Shown here piece by piece: positions 7,968 through 14,442 of a DNA stretch of 19,916 nucleotides (its first letter is position 1; every line of letters begins with the position of its first letter). The notes beneath the pieces were generated by a model. It did not search any database, was not told the origin of the DNA, and saw nothing but the letters and a program-made list of their open reading frames with translations. Both the position numbers and the translations under genes were made by a program. The stretch spans positions 1-19,916 of the forward strand of contig CANGXK010000009.1 in NCBI GenBank assembly GCA_947457715.1, read 5' to 3'. Source of the DNA: Gemmatimonadota bacterium. GTDB taxonomy: Bacteria; Gemmatimonadota; Gemmatimonadetes; Gemmatimonadales; Gemmatimonadaceae.

Positions 7968-10445
7968 ATGCGATTGCTCTCACTGCGTCTGCAGAATTTC
8001 CGCCAGCATGCCGACACGCGCATCGAGTTCGAGCGGGGCCTGACGGGCATCATCGGCCCCAACGGCTCCGGCAAGTCGACGCTGCTGGAAGCGATCGCGT
8101 GGTCGCTGTACGGTACCCCCGCCGCCCGTGGCACACGCGATTCGATTCGCTTCTCGCGCGCGGCACCGCGCGCGTCGGTGAAGGTGGAGCTGGAGTTCGA
8201 GCTGGCCGGGCACCGCTATCGCGTGATACGCGGACTCACCAACGCCGAGGTGTTCCTCGACGGCGGCGACGTGCCCATCGCCAACACGATCACCGGTGCC
8301 ACCGAACTGCTGCAGCGTCGGCTCGGCATGACGCGCTCGGAGTTCTTTCACACCTACTTCACCGGGCAGAAGGAACTCGACGTCATGGCGTCGCTCGGTG
8401 CGGCCGAGCGGGCGCGTTTCCTGTCGCGCGTGCTGGGCTACGACCGGATCAGCGGCGCGCAGGAAATCGCGCGCGAGCGCCGCCGTGCCCTCATGGCGGA
8501 GATCAACGGCCTGAAGCAGGGGATGCCCGACGCCGATGCGATCTGGCGCGGTGTCGCCGATGCCGAAGCGCGTCTGGCCGTGTCGCGCACGCGCGCGGCG
8601 GAGGCCGCCGTGGTGCAAGTGAGCACGGCGGATCGACTGGCGGCGCTGGCGCCGCAGTGGATCGATGCGCAGGCGCAACGCGACCAGATGCAGCAGTTGC
8701 AGGCCGAGCTGCGCGTGGCGGAAAGCGAAGCGATAGGCTTTGCGCGCGACGTGGAGCGGCTTGATCGCGAGCTCGATGCGGTCGCCGTGGCCCATGGTGA
8801 GCTGGCGCCGTTGCGTGACGCCATTCTCCCCTTGCCGGTGCTGCGGGCGGAACTGGAAACCCTCGAGCAGCTCGCCGCCGCCGACGCGCCACGTCAGGCG
8901 CTCATGGAGCGGGTGCGTACGGCGGCCGAGGACGATGCGAAGCTTGCCGAGCGCGCCGTGCGCCTGGAGTCGGCGCCGACGTTGGAGCGCGATACGCAGC
9001 AGCAGATCGCGACGCTGCGCGGTGCCCTGACCGACGTGGAGCGCACGCTCGAGAGTGAACGCACCGCGTGGGCGAGGGACGGTCAGGAGGCGGAGACGCG
9101 TCTGGATGGCCTTCGTCGACAATACGCGGAATTGACGGAGCAGCGCGACACCCTCGAAGGACTCGGCGAGGAATCGCCGTGCCCGACCTGCGGGCGGCCG
9201 CTTGGCGCCTCGTATCGGGGCGTCGTCGAGTTGCTGAATGAGCAGATCGAGACCGTGCGGATCGATGGCAATTACTACCGGCAGCGGGTCGAACAACTCG
9301 CCGCGGTGCCGACGGCCATCGACACGATGGACGAGCAGCGGCGCACGATGCAGACGGAGCTGGCAGCTGCCGAGCGGCGGTTGCTGCGTATTCAGAACGC
9401 GCTGACGGAAGCCCTCCAGGTCGCCGATTTGCGCACCGAGTTGGCCACACGACTTGCCCAGGCGATGACGCAGCTGGCTGCACTGCCGTTGGGCTACGAG
9501 GCCCAGCGGCACCGCACCCTGCGCGAGGACGTCGCGCGGCTGCAGGAGCTTGAAACGAAGGCGGCGCGGGTGGGCGGGCTCGTGGAACGCGAGGACGTCA
9601 CGCGCACGGAGCGATGGCGCATCACGGCCCTGCGCGACGCGGCACGCACGCAGGTCGTCGACCTCGAGCGGCAGCGCACGGCGCTGGGGATGGACGACAC
9701 GGCGTACCAGCGGGTGCGAGAGGCGCATGAGCGGGCGTCGGCGGAGGCCCGTCGTGCGGAACTCGACGCCGTCAGTGCCGCTGGTGAGGCGGAGCGGGCG
9801 CGCGCGGCGCTCGACAGTGCCGAGCAGGGACGCCGGGACCTCGCACGTCTGCAGGAGACGCTCGATGCGCTCGAGACGGACAAGCGGCTGCATGATGAGC
9901 TTGACCGTGCGCTGACCGACCTCCGGACCGATCTCAACTTCCAGCTCCGTCCCGAGCTGGCCGAGATCGCCAGCGGGTTCCTCGACGGCCTCACCGACGG
10001 CCGCTACAGTGCCCTCGAGTTCGACGAGGAGTACAAAGTGCTGGTGATGGAGGAGGGATTACCCAAGCCCGTCATCTCCGGTGGCGAAGAGGACTTGTGC
10101 AATCTCGTGCTGCGGCTGGCGATCTCGCAGATGATCGCCGAACGGGCCGGGCAGGCCTTCTCGCTGTTGATTCTCGATGAAGTCTTCGGCTCGCTCGACG
10201 AAACGCGCCGGGCGAATGTGATCGAGCTCCTCCGGCATCTGCATCACCGCTTCGAGCAGGTCATCGTGATCACGCACATCGAGCAAGTGCGCGAAGGGCT
10301 CGATCGCGTGCTGCTCGTGCGCTTCGACGAAGCGCGCGGGTGCAGTGTCGTGCACACAAGTGCCCCCGGGGTGCCTCACGAAGCGCTCGACCGTGATCCC
10401 TTCGGCGTCGGCACTGATGATTCCCTCTCGCTGGCAACCCCATGA
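7968..10445 (+). CDS. sbcC: SbcC/Rad50-family ATPase with zinc hook
   Basis: ABC-type SMC-like ATPase that regulates SbcD/Mre11 and tethers DNA ends. 825 residues, the usual size for prokaryotic Rad50. Walker A GIIGPNGSGKST holds Lys36. Two long Arg/Glu/Gln-rich coiled-coil arms (about residues 175-395 and 415-660) flank a zinc hook, CPTC at Cys405/Cys408. The ABC signature is in VISGGEEDLCNLVLRL (Ser704), Walker B is LLILDEVFGSLDE (Asp737/Glu738), and the H-loop is VIVITHIEQV. The start ATG has a GGAG ribosome binding site at 7955-7958. The start is 3 nt after sbcD and the stop overlaps the GNAT gene by 4 nt (ATGA), so the three genes are tightly coupled. All key residues are present, so it is likely functional. 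Confidence 0.96.
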   Translation: MRLLSLRLQNFRQHADTRIEFERGLTGIIGPNGSGKSTLLEAIAWSLYGTPAARGTRDSIRFSRAAPRASVKVELEFELAGHRYRVIRGLTNAEVFLDGGDVPIANTITGATELLQRRLGMTRSEFFHTYFTGQKELDVMASLGAAERARFLSRVLGYDRISGAQEIARERRRALMAEINGLKQGMPDADAIWRGVADAEARLAVSRTRAAEAAVVQVSTADRLAALAPQWIDAQAQRDQMQQLQAELRVAESEAIGFARDVERLDRELDAVAVAHGELAPLRDAILPLPVLRAELETLEQLAAADAPRQALMERVRTAAEDDAKLAERAVRLESAPTLERDTQQQIATLRGALTDVERTLESERTAWARDGQEAETRLDGLRRQYAELTEQRDTLEGLGEESPCPTCGRPLGASYRGVVELLNEQIETVRIDGNYYRQRVEQLAAVPTAIDTMDEQRRTMQTELAAAERRLLRIQNALTEALQVADLRTELATRLAQAMTQLAALPLGYEAQRHRTLREDVARLQELETKAARVGGLVEREDVTRTERWRITALRDAARTQVVDLERQRTALGMDDTAYQRVREAHERASAEARRAELDAVSAAGEAERARAALDSAEQGRRDLARLQETLDALETDKRLHDELDRALTDLRTDLNFQLRPELAEIASGFLDGLTDGRYSALEFDEEYKVLVMEEGLPKPVISGGEEDLCNLVLRLAISQMIAERAGQAFSLLILDEVFGSLDETRRANVIELLRHLHHRFEQVIVITHIEQVREGLDRVLLVRFDEARGCSVVHTSAPGVPHEALDRDPFGVGTDDSLSLATP

Positions 10446-11419
10446 CCCTATCGACGCGCAGCGGGCGCGGCGCGCGTCCGCTCGAGGGACCGCTCGTCGC
10501 GAGCGTCGACGACATCCCGCAACTCAACGACGTGTTCGCGGAAGCGTTCACCGACCGCTATCGGAAGGATGGCATGACGGGCGTGCGTGTACCGCCGCTC
10601 AATCCGGCGATCTGGCGCTATGCGATCGAAGATGCCGGTGACGGCGCGCTGTGCTGGCGCGATGAGCGCGGGCGCATCGCGGCCTTCAACATTGTGCACC
10701 ACTCCGGTACCGAAGGCTGGATGGGGCCGCTGTGCGTTCGTCCCGACAGCCAGGGCGCGGGGCTCGGCAAGACCATCGTACAGAGCGGGATGCGCTGGCT
10801 GCGTCAGCAGTCGGTGAAAGTGATCGGGCTGGAGACGATGCCCCGCACGATGGACAACATCGGGTTCTACTCGAACCTCGGCTTCGTCCCCGGTCATCTC
10901 ACGGTCACGTTGACGCTCGATGCGGCCCTCGGCGAACGCGTGCCGCTGCTGCTGTCACGGCTCTCGTCGCTCGAAAAGGAGGCCGCGTTGGTGGCCTGTC
11001 GGGATCTCACGATGCGCGTCATGCCCGGGTATGACTTCACCCGCGAGCTGGAACTCACCGATCGGCTGGCGCTTGGCGATACGATGATTTTGGGCCCGCT
11101 CGAGGCGCCCACCGGTTTTGCCGTCTGTCACACCGTGCCGCTCGTGGAAGGGCGCACGCGCGACGAGCTGCGCGTGCTCAAGCTCGTCCTCGAGCGACGG
11201 AGCGGCCTCCCGCCGCTGGTGGGTGGCTTGGCGGATCTCGCACGTCGCACCGGGACCCGCCGCGTCTCGATTCGCCTCCAGGGCGACTACCCCGACGCGT
11301 ATCGCACGCTGGTCGCGCTCGGTGCACGGGTGCGCTGGACCGACCTGCGGATGAGCGCCCACGGGTGGCATGAAGTCCCGCCGCTCGAGGGCATGGTGCT
11401 CTCGAACTGGGAGATCTAG
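10442..11419 (+). CDS. GNAT-family N-acetyltransferase, probably with two GNAT halves
   Basis: A 325-residue protein. The first half is a GNAT domain: the acetyl-CoA pyrophosphate-binding motif A is VRPDSQGAGLGKTIVQSGM (about residues 98-116), preceded by WMGPLCV and followed by a motif B region (NIGFYSNLGFVPG). The second half (about residue 195 onward) resembles a second, degenerate GNAT fold, with APTGFAVCHTV, a helix and the LVALGARVRWTDLRM end but no clear QGxG loop. Tandem GNAT proteins of this size commonly have one active and one inactive domain. Substrate is unknown; it could be a protein, an amine or an antibiotic. The ATG overlaps the sbcC stop by 4 nt, so it is probably the last gene of the resection operon. 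There is no SD of its own, as expected of coupled translation. Confidence 0.88.
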   Translation: MTLSTRSGRGARPLEGPLVASVDDIPQLNDVFAEAFTDRYRKDGMTGVRVPPLNPAIWRYAIEDAGDGALCWRDERGRIAAFNIVHHSGTEGWMGPLCVRPDSQGAGLGKTIVQSGMRWLRQQSVKVIGLETMPRTMDNIGFYSNLGFVPGHLTVTLTLDAALGERVPLLLSRLSSLEKEAALVACRDLTMRVMPGYDFTRELELTDRLALGDTMILGPLEAPTGFAVCHTVPLVEGRTRDELRVLKLVLERRSGLPPLVGGLADLARRTGTRRVSIRLQGDYPDAYRTLVALGARVRWTDLRMSAHGWHEVPPLEGMVLSNWEI

Positions 11420-11429
11420 AACGGCACGC

Positions 11430-11600
11430 CTAGCGCTTGTGGTCTGGACCGGACGGCGTGCCGCGCACGACAATGCGCCAGATGATCAAGAAGACACCCC
11501 CAGTCAGCATCAGGTGAACCCATCCCGGGGCATCGGTCGTGTATGTGATGCCGCCCCACGCGATGAGCATCACCATTCCGGCAAGCATGTAAAAGTCCAT
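11430..11600 (-). CDS. Small two-helix membrane protein
   Basis: A 56-residue protein with two hydrophobic segments (MLAGMVMLIAWGGITY and WVHLMLTGGVFLIIWRIVV) separated by a short Asp/Ala/Pro loop, and a basic tail ending in GPDHKR. The size and the two helices resemble the small hypothetical membrane proteins found in many environmental bacteria, but I do not recognise a named family. Start ATG 11600 is favoured over an ATG at 11615 because it has a GAG sequence about 8 nt upstream and the extension is polar and unlike a membrane protein start. It lies tail-to-tail with the GNAT gene, 10 nt apart. Confidence 0.6.
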   Translation of the reverse strand: MDFYMLAGMVMLIAWGGITYTTDAPGWVHLMLTGGVFLIIWRIVVRGTPSGPDHKR

Positions 11601-11694
11601 GTGGTAATCTCGCATTGCGCGCGCCGTAGCGCACCATTTACACTGTCGGCGGGTGGTACGGCCCGCGTGGGTCGATACCCGAATCATGTGCGGG

Positions 11695-11842
11695 GCGGAG
11701 AGAATTACCTCTTGAGCCGATAAGTCCTAAGAAAAGCTCCGACAGACTGCGTTCACGTCATGCCCCAGTGCGGGGAAGGCGACCGCGTGGTGAGGAGCTT
11801 ATCAGTATTCTTTGGGCTTCAAGACCTCCTCTTCGTTCCGCA
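11695..11842 (+). ncRNA. Candidate 6S RNA (ssrS-like)
   Basis: A 400-bp region between the small membrane gene and the pterin synthase gene has no convincing ORF and folds into a 6S-like shape. Outer pairing: GCGGA 11695-11699 with TCCGC 11837-11841, then CTTGAGCC 11711-11718 with GGC-T-TCAAG in 11815-11823. An inner stem pairs AGCTCC 11735-11740 with GGAGCT 11794-11799 and closes an arm containing CACG/CGTG and CCCC/GGGG steps. Between the stems is a large open bubble, 16 nt by about 14 nt, as in the open-complex mimic of 6S RNA. The 5' side contains TTGAGCCGATA, close to the TGAGCCGATA I recall from E. coli 6S RNA. A strong hairpin follows immediately. An alternative GATAAG/CTTATC pairing exists. 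The exact 5' end and promoter are not evident. Confidence 0.5.
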
Positions 11843-11849
11843 TGTTTTG

Positions 11850-11885
11850 CGAAAGCCCCGCCAATCGGCGGGGCTTTCGTGTTTT
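11850..11885 (+). terminator. Intrinsic terminator (perfect hairpin)
   Basis: CGAAAGCCCCGCC pairs perfectly with GGCGGGGCTTTCG around an AATC loop (stem 11850-11862 with 11867-11879), followed by GTTTT. The stem is long and GC-rich although the T-run is short. It ends the candidate 6S RNA and separates it from the pterin genes. Confidence 0.8.
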
Positions 11886-11926
11886 CCGGCCCGCGCCTTG
11901 CCCGCGCCAACCTGAGGAACGAGTTT

Positions 11927-11945
11927 GGGGATGGAACCACTCCCC
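11927..11945 (+). promoter_or_regulatory. Possible leader hairpin before the pterin synthase gene
   Basis: GGGGATGG and CCACTCCCC can pair with one bulged C around GAAC or a similar tiny loop, 22 nt ahead of the chosen ATG. No SD is visible between it and the ATG. Could be a small leader stem; no known riboswitch class is recognised. Confidence 0.2.
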
Positions 11946-11966
11946 CTTTCGTGCCGTTTGTCTGAT

Positions 11967-12380
11967 ATGCCAATAGTTACCGCGACGCGACTGCTGCGCT
12001 TCAATGCGGCCCACCGCGTGCACAATCCCGCCCTCTCCGACGAGGAGAACACCCGCCTGTTCGGCAAGTGCAACAATCCGAACTGGCACGGGCACAACTA
12101 TACGCTCGCCGTTTCCGTCAAGGGGCCGATCGACGAGCGCACCGGTTACGTGATCGACCTGGGGTTGCTGCGCGACACGGTGGAACGGCATGTGGTCGAT
12201 GTCACCGACCACCGCAATTTCAACATCGATGTGCCCTACATGCAGGGCGTGAATCCGACGACGGAGAACGTCGTCGTGGGCATGTGGCGCGTGCTGGAAC
12301 CGGTCGTGGCGCCCGGCAAGCTGGTGCGGCTGCGACTCTGGGAAACCGAGAACAACTATGTCGACTACGATGGGGAGTAA
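11967..12380 (+). CDS. 6-pyruvoyl-tetrahydropterin synthase, eukaryote-type (PTPS-II)
   Basis: Converts 7,8-dihydroneopterin triphosphate to 6-pyruvoyl-tetrahydropterin. 137 residues. Zinc ligands are His16 (FNAAHRV), His41 and His43 (WHGHNY); the catalytic Cys35 lies in [15 protein letters not shown] and the Asp81-His82 pair in VTDHRNF; a ligand-anchoring Glu126 is in LWETENN. The [14 protein letters not shown] wording, the NIDVPY segment, and TTENVVV match animal PTPS much better than E. coli QueD, whose segment is shorter. This points toward tetrahydrobiopterin-type chemistry rather than queuosine synthesis, though QueD activity is not excluded. The ATG at 11967 fits family starts; an in-frame ATG at 11931 would add 12 residues. 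folE follows at a 4-nt spacing, and an SDR gene after that. Confidence 0.88.
   Translation: MPIVTATRLLRFNAAHRVHNPALSDEENTRLFGKCNNPNWHGHNYTLAVSVKGPIDERTGYVIDLGLLRDTVERHVVDVTDHRNFNIDVPYMQGVNPTTENVVVGMWRVLEPVVAPGKLVRLRLWETENNYVDYDGE
12372..12377 (+). promoter_or_regulatory. Ribosome binding site deciding the folE start
   Basis: GGGGAG at the 3' end of the pterin synthase gene lies 7 nt before a GTG at 12385. It supports GTG 12385 over the upstream in-frame ATG codons at 12358 and 12370, which have no such site. Confidence 0.6.
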
Positions 12381-12384
12381 GAAC

Positions 12385-13029
12385 GTGATCCGACCGATAT
12401 TGGCGGCGCGCGGAAGCATGGCGACGGTCGATGCCGACGACATGGAGACCGACAACGCGACGCAGGTGGAATTCGAAGGGCTCGTTCGTCGCCAGCTGGA
12501 GATGCTGGGCGAGGACCCGGCACGCGATGGGCTGCTCAAGACGCCCAGCCGCGTGGCGAAGTCGATGGCGTGGCTGACCCGTGGCTACGACCTCGATGCC
12601 CGCCAGGTGATCGGCGACGCGATGTTCGAGGAGAGTCACGAGAACATGGTGATGGTGCGTGACATCGAGATGTATTCGATGTGCGAGCATCACATGCTGC
12701 CGTTCTTCGGCAAGGTGCATGTGGCCTACATTCCCAACGGCAGGATCGTCGGCCTGTCCAAGTTGCCGCGCGTGGTGGAAGTGTTTGCGCGCCGGCTCCA
12801 GGTGCAGGAGCGTCTCGGCGAGCAGATCGCCAACGCGCTCGACGAGGTGTTGCAGCCCAAGGGCGTCGGGGTGGTGATCGAGGCCGTGCACCTGTGCATG
12901 ATGATGCGCGGCGTCGAGAAGCAGAGTTCGCGCACGATCACGTCGTCACTGCGGGGGCTGTTCCGCGATGATTCCAAGACGCGCAGCGAGTTCTTGCGAC
13001 TGGCGCACGGCCCCTCGTCGGCATTCTGA
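12385..13029 (+). CDS. folE: GTP cyclohydrolase I
   Basis: Opens GTP to 7,8-dihydroneopterin triphosphate, the first step of folate and biopterin synthesis, as a zinc-dependent decamer in the cytoplasm. 214 residues from GTG 12385. Zinc ligands are Cys100 and His103 in [22 protein letters not shown] (His102 is the neighbouring catalytic His), and Cys171 in [14 protein letters not shown]. The signature [12 protein letters not shown] and the RTITSSLRG segment are present. Length is typical of the bacterial type I enzyme, with an N-terminal tail of about 30 residues. The start is set by GGGGAG at 12372-12377; the gene is 4 nt after the pterin synthase stop and its stop overlaps the next start by 1 nt (TGATG). 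It is probably co-translated with its neighbours and supplies their substrate. Confidence 0.95.
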   Translation: MIRPILAARGSMATVDADDMETDNATQVEFEGLVRRQLEMLGEDPARDGLLKTPSRVAKSMAWLTRGYDLDARQVIGDAMFEESHENMVMVRDIEMYSMCEHHMLPFFGKVHVAYIPNGRIVGLSKLPRVVEVFARRLQVQERLGEQIANALDEVLQPKGVGVVIEAVHLCMMMRGVEKQSSRTITSSLRGLFRDDSKTRSEFLRLAHGPSSAF

Positions 13030-13739
13030 TGCTCCACGGCGTGTCGGCCGTGGTCACCGGTGCCTCGCGAGGCATCGGACGCGCCGTGGCGACGGCACTT
13101 GCCGGTGCGGGCGCCCAGCTGTTTCTGATCGCCCGCTCGGCTGCCGACATCGAGCAGGTGGCGGTCGACTTGGGCGGTGGTGCCGTGGCCGTACCATGCG
13201 ACGTCACGAACGCCGAGGCCGTGGCCCATGCCGTCGAAGCGGTCCATGCGCATCTTGGCGCCGGACCAACGGTGCTGGTCAACAATGCCGGCATCTTTCC
13301 CATCGGGGCGATTGAACGCACCGAGCCGGCACTGTTCGAGCACACCTTGCAGGCGAATCTGCTTGCACCATTTCGGTTGCTGCATGCGTTCGTTCCGATC
13401 ATGCGCGCCGCCGGTCGCGGGCACGTGATCACGATCGGGTCCGTCGCCGATCGCAGCATCTACAGCGGGAACGGCGCCTATTCGGCCAGCAAGTTCGGCG
13501 CACGCGCGCTCCACGAGGTCCTTCGCGAAGAACTGCGCGGCAGCGGCGTGCGTGCCACACTCGTGGCGCCGTCGGCCACGGACACACCGATCTGGGATCC
13601 CATCGATCCGGACAATCAGCCCGGTTTCCCGTCGCGGGCCATGATGCTGCGCCCCGACGATGTGGCCGACGCCGTGCTCTGGGCCCTCACGCGACCGTCG
13701 CACGTGAACGTCGACGAACTGCGCATCAGCCGAGCCTGA
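13029..13739 (+). CDS. Short-chain dehydrogenase/reductase, possible sepiapterin reductase-type
   Basis: NAD(P)-dependent oxidoreductase of the classical SDR family, 236 residues. The Rossmann motif is TGASRGIG (residues 10-17), NNAG follows in LVNNAGIFPIG, and the catalytic triad is Ser138 in ITIGSVAD, Tyr151 and Lys155 in YSASKFG. The acidic or basic residue after strand 2 is Arg36 in LIARS, which favours NADPH. The family cannot be decided by motif alone: FabG-like, sepiapterin reductase-like or other ketoreductases share it. Position directly after pterin synthase and GTP cyclohydrolase, with a 1-nt overlap with folE, suggests reduction of a pterin side-chain ketone. That would be the last step to tetrahydrobiopterin. 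Confidence in SDR is high, in this substrate low. Confidence 0.9.
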   Translation: MLHGVSAVVTGASRGIGRAVATALAGAGAQLFLIARSAADIEQVAVDLGGGAVAVPCDVTNAEAVAHAVEAVHAHLGAGPTVLVNNAGIFPIGAIERTEPALFEHTLQANLLAPFRLLHAFVPIMRAAGRGHVITIGSVADRSIYSGNGAYSASKFGARALHEVLREELRGSGVRATLVAPSATDTPIWDPIDPDNQPGFPSRAMMLRPDDVADAVLWALTRPSHVNVDELRISRA

Positions 13740-13748
13740 TCGGCTCGG
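13730..13748 (+). promoter_or_regulatory. Hairpin over the SDR stop and next gene's ribosome binding site
   Basis: CCGAGCC (13730-13736) pairs perfectly with GGCTCGG (13742-13748) around TGATC. The right arm touches the GGGGA ribosome binding site (13747-13751) of the following gene. No T-run follows, so it is unlikely a terminator. It may limit translation of the next gene. Confidence 0.4.
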
Positions 13749-13758
13749 GGACCTTGAT

Positions 13759-14439
13759 ATGCAACGCGATTTGCTCGACGCCCTGCGCTGTCCCGTGATG
13801 CATGAGGAAAGCTGGCTGGTTGCCCTGGTTCGTCAGGCGGACGGGCCGGCGCTTCTCGAAGCGGAGCTTGCCTGTCCGGTGTGTGCGGCGGAGTATCGCA
13901 TTTCGGGTGGCGTCGCGCACTTCACCGAGACCGTGCCGCCGGCGGATGCCTATCCATACACCAGCGACATGGCCCTGCGGCTCGCCGCACTCTTGGGGGT
14001 CGCGGAAAGCCTGCGGCCAATCGCACTGGTCGGGCGCTATGCCGCTGCCGGGGGCGTCCTCGGCTCCATCGTGGCCGCGCCGCAGGTGCTGATCAACAGC
14101 GTCGCGCCCGCCGGAACGGCAGCGGGAACGGCAGCGGGAACGGGAACGGGAACGGGAACGGCGGCCGCGTCGCGCATCGTGGTGGCCGATCGGCTGCCGC
14201 TCGGCGTGGACACGCTGGCCGCCATCGCCGTCGATGCCGCTCATGCGAGTCCGGCGTTTCTGGAGAGTGCCGCCCGCGCGCTGCGGCTGGGCGGACGTCT
14301 GGTGGCACCCGCCGATGCGGCCGTCCCCGTCGGCATGCGCGAACTGGCGCGCGATGACACGGAGTGGGTCGCCGAAACGACAACGCGCGCCAGCGGGCTC
14401 GTGGAGCTCCGCCGGCGCGCGCCGGAATCCGTCGGGTAA
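13759..14439 (+). CDS. Trm112-like zinc-finger protein with a degenerate methyltransferase-like half
   Basis: A 226-residue protein. The N-terminal about 60 residues fit a Trm112p-like domain: LLDALRCPV with Cys11, then ACPVCAAEYRISGGVAHF with Cys39 and Cys42. The first pair of ligands is CPVMH rather than CPxC, so His15 may replace a cysteine. The C-terminal half has the weak pattern of a class I methyltransferase (ASPAFLESAARALRLGGRLVAP) but no visible SAM-binding glycine loop. The two parts are joined by a low-complexity Gly/Thr/Ala linker encoded by a hexanucleotide repeat. A GGGGA ribosome binding site lies 7 nt upstream. It is 19 nt after the SDR and probably co-transcribed. Trm112 proteins activate methyltransferases; here the link is inferred. 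Confidence 0.7.
   Translation: MQRDLLDALRCPVMHEESWLVALVRQADGPALLEAELACPVCAAEYRISGGVAHFTETVPPADAYPYTSDMALRLAALLGVAESLRPIALVGRYAAAGGVLGSIVAAPQVLINSVAPAGTAAGTAAGTGTGTGTAAASRIVVADRLPLGVDTLAAIAVDAAHASPAFLESAARALRLGGRLVAPADAAVPVGMRELARDDTEWVAETTTRASGLVELRRRAPESVG
14113..14160 (+). repeat. In-frame hexanucleotide and 12-bp tandem repeats
   Basis: Two perfect copies of GGAACGGCAGCG (14113-14136) are followed by four copies of GGAACG (14137-14160). They encode Gly/Thr/Ala linker residues. All units are multiples of three, so copy-number change alters length but not frame. Confidence 0.9.
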
Positions 14440-14442
14440 CAG

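Noticed and set aside
7980..9893. 637-residue open frame antisense to sbcC
   Set aside because: The G+C-rich sbcC coding strand produces long stop-free antisense frames; composition is Arg/Leu/His-rich with no domain, and sbcC is clearly real.
2699..11419. Anti-phage Sir2-HerA or DUF4297-HerA system
   Set aside because: The HerA partner here is NurA-like, with no Sir2 or DUF4297 gene nearby, and Mre11/Rad50 next door fits repair better.
11927..11945. THF or preQ1 riboswitch before the pterin genes
   Set aside because: Only a short bulged stem is visible; it lacks the conserved loops of those classes.
11761..11965. Short open frames across the candidate 6S RNA
   Set aside because: They have no ribosome binding site or protein-like composition, and they run across the perfect terminator hairpin.
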